From Cyanobacteriota bacterium (GTDB taxonomy: Bacteria > Cyanobacteriota > Vampirovibrionia > LMEP-6097), in assembly GCA_027618255.1 (NCBI GenBank), contig JAQCFG010000005.1, forward strand, positions 1 through 54,950: a DNA stretch of 54,950 bases, in the 5' to 3' direction. Below are positions 23,666-31,753 of this stretch, one piece after another; positions within the stretch are counted from its first letter, which is position 1, and every line of letters starts with the position of its first letter. The notes under the pieces were generated by a model. That model was not told the DNA's origin, searched no databases, and worked only from the letters and a program-made list of their open reading frames with translations. Position numbers and translations under genes: made by a program.

Positions 23666-23932
23666 ATGGAAACAGCAGATTACAGCAAAGAACTTGGCAA
23701 ACTCAATCGTATTGCCGGCCAAATAGAAGGAGTCAAAGACATGATTAGTTGCAAACGAGCAGCGACCGAGATCATGATTCAACTTAAAGCGGTACGAGCC
23801 TCAGTCAAATCCATAGAAAGCATTATCCTAGAAGACCATTTAACTCGTCATTTATTAAACGCACAAGATTCGACTGATTTAGCCGAAAGAATCAAAGCAA
23901 CTAGCAAGTTATATAAGAAGTCTGATTTATAA
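23666..23932 (+). CDS. CsoR/FrmR/RcnR-family (DUF156) metal- or aldehyde-responsive repressor
   Basis: 88 residues, all helical. Family signatures are GKLNRIAGQIEGVKDMI (helix 1-2), Cys near 35 in SCKRAATEIMIQLKAVRAS, and the HLTRHLL segment in helix 3. The first Cys and the helix-3 His of the CsoR metal site are present; the second Cys is replaced, with another His near it, so the ligand set is closer to RcnR/FrmR-like variants. A perfect inverted repeat in its promoter suggests autoregulation. It leads a same-strand run of genes ending in an ECF sigma/anti-sigma/sensor set. Confidence 0.88.
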   Translation: METADYSKELGKLNRIAGQIEGVKDMISCKRAATEIMIQLKAVRASVKSIESIILEDHLTRHLLNAQDSTDLAERIKATSKLYKKSDL

Positions 23933-23988
23933 CGAAGGCTTTTTCTTCCTGCCACGTATAAGGTACAGAGGGAAGAGAAGGAGAATAA

Positions 23989-24333
23989 ATGAAAAAACTA
24001 ATCACGCTATTTTCGATTCTATTAATGAGTGCGACTGCCGCACAAGCAAAACATCATAGAAGCTACGACCAGGACAAGTATAATAACAGAAGTCACAAAC
24101 AAAGCTATGGTAAAAGCGACAGAGACCATGACCACAGGGACTTAGCACAATCAATTAATCGAAGCAGTAGACGAATTGAAAACAATTACTACGGACCAAT
24201 CATTAGCAACAGTCAAGGTCCAAGAAGATTCAATTCTCAGACTTGCGTAAGACCAAGAAGAGACTATTACAGACAAGCCTATATCTATAATAATCCATGG
24301 TGGGGACCTACCTTAATCAGCTTTGTCTTCTAA
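23989..24333 (+). CDS. Small exported protein rich in His, Arg, Tyr and Asn
   Basis: 114 residues with a clean signal peptide (cleavage after AQA, about 20). The mature part is polar, with His and Asp clusters (KHHRSYDQDKY, DRDHDHRD) that could bind metal ions, and ends WWGPTLISFVF. AGAAGGAGA gives a strong ribosome site. No recognised family. Its place between a CsoR-like regulator and a CnrH/Y/X-like set suggests a metal-binding envelope role; this is inference. Confidence 0.7.
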   Translation: MKKLITLFSILLMSATAAQAKHHRSYDQDKYNNRSHKQSYGKSDRDHDHRDLAQSINRSSRRIENNYYGPIISNSQGPRRFNSQTCVRPRRDYYRQAYIYNNPWWGPTLISFVF

Positions 24334-24386
24334 AACCCGATTTTAAAGCCCATCTACTGCGTTATACTCTCACCATATTTCTCATA

Positions 24387-24923
24387 ATGACCAACAATCC
24401 TCACCAGACTCAAGCATTTGCTCAATTAGTCAAAGTCAATTCATCTAAGTACTACGCAACGGCTTATAGAATGCTTGCAAATAAAACAGAAGCTCAAGAC
24501 ATAGTACAAGAAGCATTTACCAAACTTTGGCAAGCACCACACAAATGGAATCCTCAAAAGCAAACCAAATTTAGCACTTGGTTTTATCGAGTAATCATCA
24601 ATCTCTGTCTTGATTTCAAGAAGAAACGAAGGGCACTACCAATTGCAGAAGGAATGGAATTCCCCGCAGAATCGATAGACTTAGATCGAATAATAGATCA
24701 ACAAGTCAAAGCAAAACAACTAGAAGCTCTCATACAAGCCCTTCCACAAAGACAACAAATCGCACTTAATTTATCTTTTTACGAAGGACTCAGCAATAAA
24801 GAATCAGCAGAAATAATGGAGATCAATATCAAAGCATTAGAATCACTTCTAATGAGAGCCAAAACACAACTCAAATCACAAATCAAGGACAACGACAAAC
24901 AATCGTCATTGCGAGAAGCGTAA
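24387..24923 (+). CDS. ECF-type RNA polymerase sigma factor
   Basis: 178 residues. Region 2 shows YYATAYRMLANKTEAQDIVQEAF and FSTWFYRVIIN; region 4 shows LPQRQQIALNLSFYEGLSNKESAEIM, the sigma-70 region 4 helix-turn-helix. I start at the ATG at 24387 because the frame upstream overlaps the exported-protein gene. The last six residues (SSLREA) and the stop are encoded by a P3 repeat, so the native C-terminus may be lost. The anti-sigma gene follows 35 bases later. Confidence 0.88.
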   Translation: MTNNPHQTQAFAQLVKVNSSKYYATAYRMLANKTEAQDIVQEAFTKLWQAPHKWNPQKQTKFSTWFYRVIINLCLDFKKKRRALPIAEGMEFPAESIDLDRIIDQQVKAKQLEALIQALPQRQQIALNLSFYEGLSNKESAEIMEINIKALESLLMRAKTQLKSQIKDNDKQSSLREA

Positions 24924-24938
24924 GCGACGTGGCAACCC
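24904..24938 (+). repeat. P3 repeat, single arm, at the sigma-factor gene end
   Basis: A CGTCATTGCGAG core continues with AGCGTAAGCGACG and TGGCAACCC. It matches both arms of the palindrome at 30700-30801. It supplies the sigma factor's last codons and TAA stop. Confidence 0.8.
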
Positions 24939-24958
24939 AGAATTCAGGAGAATAATTT

Positions 24959-25249
24959 ATGAAAGAAAATCATCTAAATCAAATACTAGAACAAAGAGCA
25001 ATAGAACCAGCCAGCCCTGACTTGGCAATAAGAATTATTGACAGCATCACAACCAAAGAAAGCTGGAGCACTTGGTACTATCGTACAATTGACTTGTTTT
25101 GCGAACTTGCTTTCCCTAAACCAGCTTACGCATTTAGCTTTGCTGTGGTATTAGGCTTTATAATTGGCTTCAATGACAACTTATTATTCACAGATTACAG
25201 CTCTATTGACCTTGGTGAATTCATCTATAATCAAGGAGAATTATTATGA
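24959..25249 (+). CDS. Probable anti-sigma factor, single-pass membrane protein
   Basis: 96 residues: a cytoplasmic N-terminal half with a short helical segment like those that hold ECF sigma factors, one membrane helix (about 62-80, AYAFSFAVVLGFIIGF) and a short periplasmic tail. No zinc-binding H-x3-C-x2-C motif, as in CnrY-type anti-sigmas. GGAGAATAA precedes the ATG. Its last codons overlap the start of the next gene by four bases. The function is assigned mainly from gene order. Confidence 0.7.
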   Translation: MKENHLNQILEQRAIEPASPDLAIRIIDSITTKESWSTWYYRTIDLFCELAFPKPAYAFSFAVVLGFIIGFNDNLLFTDYSSIDLGEFIYNQGELL

Positions 25250-25653
25250 AACAAAATCTAAAAATCGTTTTAGCCATATCAATCATGATCAACCTAGTGC
25301 TTGCTGGTGTCATCATCGGACATTACTCGCATTCATTCAAGGAGAATTGCAGAAGAAAGCCAGCAAAGCATTTTAGCCAAAGGCTACTAGGCATCAAAGA
25401 AGGCAATCAAGCAAAGCACCTTGAAATGAAAGCTCTAAGAGATGACTTATTCAATATACTTACAGCAGAGACTTTTGATGCTGAAGCCTATCAAGTCAAA
25501 CTAGACGCTCTAAGAAAATTACACCACGTGAAAATGGAAATGATTTCCAACAAAATCAAAGAAATGGCGATGACAATGGATCAAGCTCAAAGAAAAGAAT
25601 TAGCTAAAGAGATGCGCAGACTTCATGGACATAAAAAGCATAGAATACATTAG
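25246..25653 (+). CDS. Periplasmic metal sensor, CnrX/CpxP/Spy-like
   Basis: 135 residues: an N-terminal membrane anchor or uncleaved signal (about 7-27), then an all-helical domain with the layout of the heavy-metal-resistance/Spy-CpxP family (ALRDDLFNILTAETFDAEAYQVKLDAL, later MTMDQAQRKELAKEM). The C-terminus is His-rich (HGHKKHRIH). In CnrX-type systems this protein senses metal in the periplasm and releases the sigma factor through the anti-sigma. It overlaps the anti-sigma gene by four bases, consistent with a coupled three-gene module. Confidence 0.82.
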   Translation: MKQNLKIVLAISIMINLVLAGVIIGHYSHSFKENCRRKPAKHFSQRLLGIKEGNQAKHLEMKALRDDLFNILTAETFDAEAYQVKLDALRKLHHVKMEMISNKIKEMAMTMDQAQRKELAKEMRRLHGHKKHRIH

Positions 25654-25654
25654 T

Positions 25655-26599
25655 TCAAAATTCTTCACGACCTTCTTTAAGTAGCCGACTATTAGACTTG
25701 ATGAAGTCAACCAAGATCGGCGGAAAATCATCATCAGTAACATACAGCTTAAACTGAAGCGCAATGATTTCCAAACGTTCTTTAAAGCTTGGAATATAAT
25801 TCAATTGATAAGTCGGATTGCATTTAGTGACATATTCTTTACATACATACTCAAAGCCCATGCTAATGCGCGGCTCAAGATCACGAGCAGGGGCAGGTCT
25901 TGAACCCCAATGAACTACTGATTCATTCCAAAATAAAATATCACCTGGCTTCGCTGGCAGTGCACGAATATCAGGACGCCTGAACAACCAAGAACAATCT
26001 TCCTCTGTATTATAAGTGGGGTCTCTATTTGCTGGCACCAAATAAATACAACTATTGAGTGGTGTTGATTCAGTCAGAGGAATCCAAAACGAAAGTATCT
26101 TGGGACTGCCATCTTCATAAAGTGCCTTCTTACCTTTGTCACGATGCGGTCCATAGAAACCAGAATAAAGTGAACGAGTCATTAATTCTTTATCAGGTTC
26201 CCCCAATAGCTCTAATTCTTTTTTAGCGTCCACATGCCAAATCCATAAAGTCGGCATTAAACAAGATCCCTCTCCCAAAAAATCTTCAACCACTTGAGCA
26301 AGCCTTGCTTGAAAATACCAAAACTCATCATAAACAAAGGCAAAGACTGCTGGTAAGTTAGCAGTATGCATTTTCATTAAGAGTTTTACAAACTGTTTAA
26401 AATCAAAATCTAATTCTTGAGATAAGTGCGCATAGCCTTCTAGGTCAAATAGCCTAGAATATTCTTGTTTATCTTCGTTAGTTAATTTCAACAAAGGCAC
26501 TTCTATTATTTGGTTCTCAGCGACAATAGACAAATCATTGGCAAAATCTTGCCAAAAATCCTTTGAATTCAAGTTATCTAGCTTGAGTAAATCAACCAC
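25655..26599 (-). CDS. Phytanoyl-CoA dioxygenase (PhyH)-like Fe(II)/2-oxoglutarate oxygenase, paralog 1
   Basis: 314 residues. The double-stranded beta-helix shows the iron triad: H-x-D in GPHRDKG (about residue 152), the distal His in VVHWGSR (about 230) and an Arg for 2-oxoglutarate in EPRIS. Shared with the two paralogs at 29827 and 41424 are FAFVYDEFW, LVPANRD, YNTE and RALPAKPGD. Substrate unknown; no signal peptide. The start is a GTG, with TAAACT ending 6 bases upstream. It is convergent with the metal-sensor gene. Confidence 0.87.
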   Translation of the reverse strand: MVDLLKLDNLNSKDFWQDFANDLSIVAENQIIEVPLLKLTNEDKQEYSRLFDLEGYAHLSQELDFDFKQFVKLLMKMHTANLPAVFAFVYDEFWYFQARLAQVVEDFLGEGSCLMPTLWIWHVDAKKELELLGEPDKELMTRSLYSGFYGPHRDKGKKALYEDGSPKILSFWIPLTESTPLNSCIYLVPANRDPTYNTEEDCSWLFRRPDIRALPAKPGDILFWNESVVHWGSRPAPARDLEPRISMGFEYVCKEYVTKCNPTYQLNYIPSFKERLEIIALQFKLYVTDDDFPPILVDFIKSNSRLLKEGREEF

Positions 26600-26641
26600 T
26601 TAGATAGTTTAACCCAAATTTATAGATCTTTAACTTCTGGG

Positions 26642-26647
26642 TATAAT
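26642..26647 (+). promoter_or_regulatory. -10 box overlapping the upstream ATG of the zinc-ribbon gene
   Basis: GGG-TATAAT overlaps the ATG at 26646, so that codon cannot be on the transcript. This leaves the ATG at 26661 as the start, with a leader of about 7 bases. Confidence 0.55.
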
Positions 26648-26660
26648 GAAGAAAGCGAAG

Positions 26661-26909
26661 ATGAGCAGCAGAAGTAATAGATTAAAGAAATGCGAGATGT
26701 GTGAAAAATTAATTTCAAGCACTGAGGCTCATCCTGTTTGCATGGACTGCAGTGATCATGACTCTGAATTGTTTGAAAGAACCAAAAATCTACTTAAATA
26801 TGGAGAACAAATCTCCGCTGCAGAATTAGCTGCTAGATCAGGCATAGAAAAAAAACATATCGAGCGCTGGGTCAACACTGGACGACTGAGCAGTGCTAGG
26901 CACGACTAA
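26661..26909 (+). CDS. Small zinc-ribbon/helix-turn-helix protein (YvyF-like)
   Basis: 82 residues: CEMC...VCMDC (about 10-32) forms a zinc ribbon. A helical part follows that ends in a MerR-like winged-helix pattern (ISAAELAARSGIEKKHIERWVNTGRL). This resembles the flagellar-operon protein YvyF (TIGR03826), though no flagellar genes are near. A role in regulation is likely from the fold only. Convergent with msrAB; the stops are two bases apart. Confidence 0.65.
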   Translation: MSSRSNRLKKCEMCEKLISSTEAHPVCMDCSDHDSELFERTKNLLKYGEQISAAELAARSGIEKKHIERWVNTGRLSSARHD

Positions 26910-26911
26910 AT

Positions 26912-27985
26912 TCACTGAGCCTGAAACAATTTGATAAATTCTGAATAACCTTCTTGTTCAAGCTTATCTGCTGGAATAAATCTCAATGCCGCTGAGTTGA
27001 TGCAATATCTTTTACCAGTGGGTCCCGGACCATCATCAAATACATGACCTAGATGTGAATCACCTTGTTGTGACCGAACCTCGGTTCTAGTCATAAACAT
27101 TTTAGTATCCTTATTATAAATAAGGGTTTGGTCCTGTATAGATTGCGTAAATGAAGGCCAACCAGAACCAGAATCAAATTTATCAGATGAACTAAAAAGA
27201 GGCTCACCAGTAACTACATCAACATAGATACCAGGTTTTTTATTATCCCAATACTCATTGTCAAAAGGTCTTTCCGTGGCATCTTCTTGAGTTACTTTGT
27301 ACTGCAAGTCTGTAAGCTTCTTTTTGATCTCAGAGCGATCAAGCTTTATAGAACAAGTCTTAGAGGACTGCTCAATATCTTCTTTCGCAAAACCAAAGAT
27401 CTTAGTTAAAGTACCCCAGGTTGATTCAATAAACTTGCTACGTCCAGAACCAGCCCGATATAAATTATAATGAACCGGATTCTTTTTAGAGTAGTCTTGA
27501 TGATATTCTTCAGCGGGATAAAATGTTGTGTAAGCAATCACAGGTACTTTAATATCCTTATCAAAAATCCCTGATGCTTGAACTAACTGTTTAGATTTTT
27601 CTGCTGCAATTTTTTGCGCATCATCATGAAAGAAAATCGCTGGACGATATTGAAGACCACGATCAGCAAACTGTCCCTTGTCATCGGTTGGATCAATCTC
27701 TTTCCAAAAGCTATCTAACAATCTTTCATATTTAATTTGTTCAGGATCATAACTAATTTGAATCGCTTCATAATGATCAGTCAGTCCACTACTGACGGCT
27801 TGATAATTTGCTGTTTCCGCTGTTCCACCAATATAACCCGACAAAACTGATTTGACACCAGGCAATTTGGCAAAAGTGCTTTCAACACACCAAAAACAAC
27901 CGCCAGCAAAACTGGCTTTCTTTAATTCTTTTGCGTTTACAGAATTCATAATAAACAGTACTAGTATAAGGATTAGCCTAAACAA
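26912..27985 (-). CDS. msrAB: Periplasmic peptide methionine sulfoxide reductase MsrA/MsrB fusion
   Basis: Repairs both S- and R-methionine sulfoxide in proteins. The MsrA domain comes first ([10 protein letters not shown], then GYIGG), then MsrB ([29 protein letters not shown] with the catalytic Cys). The MsrB zinc Cys pairs are absent, as in many MsrB forms. An N-terminal signal peptide (hydrophobic run, cleavage after VNA) sends it to the periplasm. TATAAT (27995-28000) touches a TTG at 27994, so I prefer the in-frame TTG at 27985, which keeps the signal peptide. Confidence 0.92.
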   Translation of the reverse strand: MFRLILILVLFIMNSVNAKELKKASFAGGCFWCVESTFAKLPGVKSVLSGYIGGTAETANYQAVSSGLTDHYEAIQISYDPEQIKYERLLDSFWKEIDPTDDKGQFADRGLQYRPAIFFHDDAQKIAAEKSKQLVQASGIFDKDIKVPVIAYTTFYPAEEYHQDYSKKNPVHYNLYRAGSGRSKFIESTWGTLTKIFGFAKEDIEQSSKTCSIKLDRSEIKKKLTDLQYKVTQEDATERPFDNEYWDNKKPGIYVDVVTGEPLFSSSDKFDSGSGWPSFTQSIQDQTLIYNKDTKMFMTRTEVRSQQGDSHLGHVFDDGPGPTGKRYCINSAALRFIPADKLEQEGYSEFIKLFQAQ

Positions 27986-28180
27986 GATGGTCAAATTATA
28001 GCAAGTAAAACTATTCAGAATTATCTAGAGCCACTAATCTGCATACTAGGCATGGGAATTATATATAAAGGTGCAATTCCTCATAATATCCAGGGAACCA
28101 CAGTTAACTATATATAGTCTTATAAACTACAGGTCCGTTTACGGAAGGATCAAAGGTGACCATAAAAAAAGAGGTAAAAA

Positions 28181-29698
28181 ATGGATGAAATTATGACTCG
28201 ACTACAAGAGGTATGTCAATCGACAGCCGCTGGTGTAGTTGAACCAATCAAGGCTTATGTGCCAAATTTGCTGACAGCAATAGGAATTCTAATTATAGGA
28301 TGGCTAGCTGCTGTAATCATATCTAACTTTATTGCTTGGGCAGTTGCTAAAACTAAATTAGATAATTTATTAGCAAAATCGCTTGGCATTGAAAATGGAG
28401 GGAAGAATAGCCCTATTGCAGATAGTACCAAAACTATTGCTTACTATTTAATTATGCTACTTGCGTTAGTAGAGTTTTTCAAAAAACTAGATCTTGTATT
28501 AGTTACACAACCACTAAGCGAAATGGTAAATCATTTATTTGATTTTGCACCAAATTTACTTGGAGCAATTGGTTTACTTGTTGTTGCATGGTTACTTGCT
28601 ACTCTTACACAGAAATTAATTTCTAGTATCCTTGACGCAATCAAGTTTGACGAACTGCTTTCTGCAAAAGCAGGCAAACAATCAATTCACTTAAGCAGTT
28701 CAATATCTTCAACCGCTTACTGGTTAGTAATGCTTTTGATCTTACCAAGTGTACTTAGTTCATTACAACTTACTGATGCTGTAGCTCCCTTGAACAATAT
28801 GTTTAGTGAACTACTTGGACATCTTCCAAACATACTTAGCGCGACAATTATTCTTGTGGTAGGTTGGTTCCTAGCAAGAGTGATCCAACGTGTTGTAACT
28901 AACTTACTATCAAGTATTGGTGCTGATAACTTAATAAATACTCTTAGTTTGACATCAATCTTTGGTAAAACAAAACTGTCTGAAGTTCTTGGGATGATAA
29001 CTTATGTATTTGTATTATTCCCTGTACTTATTTCTGCATTAGACGCTCTATCTTTAGAAGCTGTTGTTGGACCTGCTACTGAAATGCTTAGCAAAATCTT
29101 TAGCGCTGTTCCACTTATATTTGCAGCTTTAATCATGTTAGCTATCGCTGTTATCGTTGGACGTTTCGCTTCAAACCTAGTTGGTAATTTATTACAATCA
29201 ATTGGTTTTGATGATGTGATGTCATGGCTTGGTGTTGGACATAGTGCTCCTAAGAGTGACGGTTCTAGACCATCAGTGCTTGTTAGCAAACTTGTACTTG
29301 CAACAATCGTTCTTTTTGCAAGTGTTGAAGCATTCAATATGCTTGGACTTACTGCAATCAGTGGCATGCTTCAACAATTCATCGTCTTCGGTGGTCAAAT
29401 CATCTTGGGTATCGTGATCCTAGCTGTTGGATTTATTCTTTCCAATCTTGCTAGTAAAGCAATCACAGATGCTGCTACTACTCATGGTGAATTACTTGCA
29501 AGCATCGCCAGAATTGCGATTCTTGTACTTGCTTCAGCAATGGGCTTAAGACAAATGGGTCTAGCAACAGACATTATCAACATGGCGTTCGGTATCCTAT
29601 TTGGTGCTGTTGCAGTTGCTATTGCGCTTGCCTTCGGACTTGGTTGTAAAGAAATTGCAAGCAAGGAAGTTGAGACATGGCTCAAATCTATTAAATAG
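28181..29698 (+). CDS. TM-helix-repeat membrane protein (mechanosensitive-channel-like, CmpX type)
   Basis: 505 residues made of about five repeats, each a pair of hydrophobic helices with the pattern P-N-L-L-x-A-I-G-x-L-I-x-G-W (for example PNLLTAIGILIIGWLAAVI near 28 and PNILSATIILVVGWFLARV near 215). This is the conserved TM-helix repeat (Pfam TM_helix) found in CmpX-like proteins of the MscS superfamily; the MscS beta domain itself is not visible. A leader of about 60 bases with a GGTC...GACC stem (28131-28161) precedes it, with AGAGG before the ATG. A terminator follows the stop. Confidence 0.82.
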   Translation: MDEIMTRLQEVCQSTAAGVVEPIKAYVPNLLTAIGILIIGWLAAVIISNFIAWAVAKTKLDNLLAKSLGIENGGKNSPIADSTKTIAYYLIMLLALVEFFKKLDLVLVTQPLSEMVNHLFDFAPNLLGAIGLLVVAWLLATLTQKLISSILDAIKFDELLSAKAGKQSIHLSSSISSTAYWLVMLLILPSVLSSLQLTDAVAPLNNMFSELLGHLPNILSATIILVVGWFLARVIQRVVTNLLSSIGADNLINTLSLTSIFGKTKLSEVLGMITYVFVLFPVLISALDALSLEAVVGPATEMLSKIFSAVPLIFAALIMLAIAVIVGRFASNLVGNLLQSIGFDDVMSWLGVGHSAPKSDGSRPSVLVSKLVLATIVLFASVEAFNMLGLTAISGMLQQFIVFGGQIILGIVILAVGFILSNLASKAITDAATTHGELLASIARIAILVLASAMGLRQMGLATDIINMAFGILFGAVAVAIALAFGLGCKEIASKEVETWLKSIK

Positions 29699-29720
29699 AT
29701 TGTATCAATAAATAAATGTC

Positions 29721-29797
29721 ACGTCGTAGTATAACGAAGACGGAAAAGACCTCGCAAATGCGGGGTCTTTTTTTTCGTCTTCGCTTTGCTACGACGC
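29721..29797. repeat. P2 palindromic repeat nested around a terminator
   Basis: Arms CGTCGTAG plus CGAAGACG (22-29 and 35-42 of 297xx) pair with CGTCTTCG plus CTACGACG at 29776-29783 and 29789-29796. The inner part is the terminator of the preceding gene. The right arm matches, with two mismatches over 22 bases, a segment inside gshB at 51398-51420. Confidence 0.8.
29744..29775 (+). terminator. Rho-independent terminator after the TM-helix-repeat gene
   Basis: AAAAGACCTCGC, loop AAAT, GCGGGGTC and eight T. It lies inside the open frame upstream of the next gene, which is why the start of that gene is placed at 29827. Confidence 0.9.
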
Positions 29798-29826
29798 AAT
29801 CCAGGGTTCATGCTACCCTAAACTAT

Positions 29827-30720
29827 ATGTTACTTTTAGAGGAAATCGAATCTAAGGAATTCTGGAAAGGCTTTGATCAAGACTTCCATATAGAAGAACT
29901 CGAGGCTGCAACTGCCGCTCAAATTGACTCACTAGAAAGCTCTAAAGAAGTTCTCAAGAAAGAGGGCTACTATCATTATCAAGAAGCTGGACTACAGTTC
30001 AACTACACTGGAGCTTGCACTTTGATCAAAGCTCTAGTACAAATGAAATTACCACCTATCTTTGTACTGGTCTATGATGAGTTTTGGCAATTACAAAACC
30101 AGCTAGGCAATATTGTTTCTAATATTCTTGGTAAAGATGCAAAGCTGATTCCAGCAATTTGGGCTTGGTGCGTGGAGACTAACTCTGAGAACATCGAAAG
30201 GCATGAGAATAATGCAGAGTACAATAGATCTATCTACTCGTCTTTCATAGAACCTCACCGGGACAAAGGTAAAATATCTCTCAACCCTGATGGCTCAGCA
30301 AAATCACTCACCACCTGGATTCCACTCAACGAAGCTAATCCTCTAAATAGCTGCATTCACCTTGTACCTGCTCACAAAGATAGAAACTATAATACTGAGA
30401 CTCAAGACAACTGGAACTTTAACTTTGCTGACATTAGAGCCTTACCAGCTAAGCCTGGTGATGTTTTAATATGGAATCAAGCCGTCTTGCATTGGGGCTC
30501 CATGCCTGCAGCAAGAGATGGTCAGGAGCCACGTATCAGCATTGGTTTTGATTATGTAGCTAAGCCTGAAGGAGTGAACTATCCAATTGATTATATGCCT
30601 AGTTTTGAAGAGCGCCGCTATCTAATTGCCGTGCAAATTATGCAGTATATTCATAAGATGGAGACTAATGAAGCTATTGTTGAGTTTATTAAAAAGTATC
30701 GTCTTTGCGAGGAGCATTAG
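29827..30720 (+). CDS. PhyH-like Fe(II)/2-oxoglutarate oxygenase, paralog 2
   Basis: 297 residues from the ATG at 29827. The frame runs back to 29716, but that part is repeat and terminator sequence. Iron triad: EPHRDKG (about residue 142) and VLHWGSM (about 220), with EPRIS for the co-substrate. It shares FVLVYDEFW, LNSCIHLVPAHKD, YNTE and RALPAKPGD with paralog 1. The last residues (RLCEEH) and the TAG stop come from a P3 repeat arm. Substrate unknown. Confidence 0.87.
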   Translation: MLLLEEIESKEFWKGFDQDFHIEELEAATAAQIDSLESSKEVLKKEGYYHYQEAGLQFNYTGACTLIKALVQMKLPPIFVLVYDEFWQLQNQLGNIVSNILGKDAKLIPAIWAWCVETNSENIERHENNAEYNRSIYSSFIEPHRDKGKISLNPDGSAKSLTTWIPLNEANPLNSCIHLVPAHKDRNYNTETQDNWNFNFADIRALPAKPGDVLIWNQAVLHWGSMPAARDGQEPRISIGFDYVAKPEGVNYPIDYMPSFEERRYLIAVQIMQYIHKMETNEAIVEFIKKYRLCEEH

Positions 30721-30801
30721 CGACGTGGCAATCTAATGCAAGGATTCAAAATATTTCAAGAAACCCTGCATTAGGTTGCTTCGCTAACGCTCGCAATGAC
30801 G
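30700..30801. repeat. P3 palindromic repeat, complete
   Basis: Left arm 30700-30741 (CGTCTTTGCGAGGAGC..., GACGTGGCAATC, TAATGCAAGG) pairs imperfectly with the right arm 30764-30801 (CCCTGCATTA..., GCTCGCAATGACG). It fills the gap between two convergent stops and could act as a two-way transcription barrier. The same arm occurs singly at 24904-24938. Confidence 0.88.
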
Positions 30802-30802
30802 A

Positions 30803-31684
30803 TTATTGTTGCCGCATCCACTCTACGCAACTTTCAATATGAAGTTTATAAGCCTCTGGATGCGCCTTAATTCTTCTGCCATGCCCAGGTAAAAGCCAAG
30901 CCCAATAATATTCTATGAGTTTCTCTACTGATTCAATTTGTTTATTCCAAGAATACTTGCAATATTTTTTCCAAGCAATTAATTGATTTAGTTTTTTTGA
31001 ATAAGCAATGTGGTCACCAGAAAACAAAAACTGTCTTTTGTAATTCAAGAGTAGATGTCCCTCAGTGTGTCCTGGAGCGTAAATTATAGCTAGCTCATCA
31101 TCAGCATCGTCTATTTTGCTGTGATATTCATGCTCTATAACTATCTCAGCATGAGGGATTGAGTCACAAAGCTCTTTGTGATGAATGATACGCTGACAAC
31201 CAAAATGATCATGAAATTTCTGATGATCAGCGACATCGTCCTTGTGGGTCAAAAACATATACTTAATACCGCCCATTTCTTCAAGTTTGTCGACGAGAGC
31301 TTTAGTAAAACGCGGACTATCAACAAGCACATTGCCAGCTTCTCTTTTAATAAAGTAACTAGTAGCTCCATATGATTTCTCAGAATGATAGCCACAATGA
31401 TAAACATTATCCTCTATAAGGATGGGGAAGGTATTTTGCACTGCCTTCATATCAATATCAGTACCAGTGTAGCCAATAGAAGCAGTGGGACATGAAATCA
31501 AGGCTTGCATTGCCGCCTGTTTTTCTTTATCGTTTCCAGGCTCTTTAATAACAGCTGACTTGCCCTTAACCTGTTCATAAATAGTCGGAGCCATCCAACG
31601 GCATGTATCACAATCGATACAGCTTTCATCTACAAAAAAACTTGCATCAATATTCTCTGGTCTTTTAAGGCTTTTTTGTGCCAT
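30803..31684 (-). CDS. Ferredoxin-metallo-beta-lactamase fusion protein
   Basis: The N-terminal 70 residues form a ferredoxin-like domain with CIDCDTC and a later SCPTASI Cys, enough for one 4Fe-4S cluster. A metallo-beta-lactamase fold hydrolase follows with metal motif THKDDVADH (about 150), GHTEGH (about 213), SGDH and PGHG. The same fusion is known from cyanobacteria and plant plastids, substrate unsettled. TATACT runs straight into a first ATG at 31690, while the second ATG at 31684 lies exactly 6 bases behind the box, so I use the latter. Confidence 0.9.
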   Translation of the reverse strand: MAQKSLKRPENIDASFFVDESCIDCDTCRWMAPTIYEQVKGKSAVIKEPGNDKEKQAAMQALISCPTASIGYTGTDIDMKAVQNTFPILIEDNVYHCGYHSEKSYGATSYFIKREAGNVLVDSPRFTKALVDKLEEMGGIKYMFLTHKDDVADHQKFHDHFGCQRIIHHKELCDSIPHAEIVIEHEYHSKIDDADDELAIIYAPGHTEGHLLLNYKRQFLFSGDHIAYSKKLNQLIAWKKYCKYSWNKQIESVEKLIEYYWAWLLPGHGRRIKAHPEAYKLHIESCVEWMRQQ

Positions 31685-31690
31685 TTGCAT

Positions 31691-31696
31691 AGTATA
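31691..31696 (-). promoter_or_regulatory. -10 box of a leaderless promoter that decides the start codon
   Basis: TATACT on the minus strand abuts one ATG and ends 6 bases before the next ATG (31684). Only the second can be on the mRNA. Confidence 0.65.
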
Positions 31697-31753
31697 TCGC
31701 TAAAGTCTAGGTCAATTAACCTAGACTTAACTAATTATGTGAATAGCTAATCT

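Noticed and set aside
23321-23782. A 153-codon minus-strand ORF upstream of the CDGSH gene
   Set aside because: It runs through P1 copies E and D and the start of the CsoR-like gene. Its apparent coding is repeat sequence plus the shadow of the opposite gene.
29716-29826. An N-terminal extension of dioxygenase paralog 2
   Set aside because: The segment is a terminator nested in a palindromic repeat. The ATG at 29827 gives a protein aligned with the other two paralogs.
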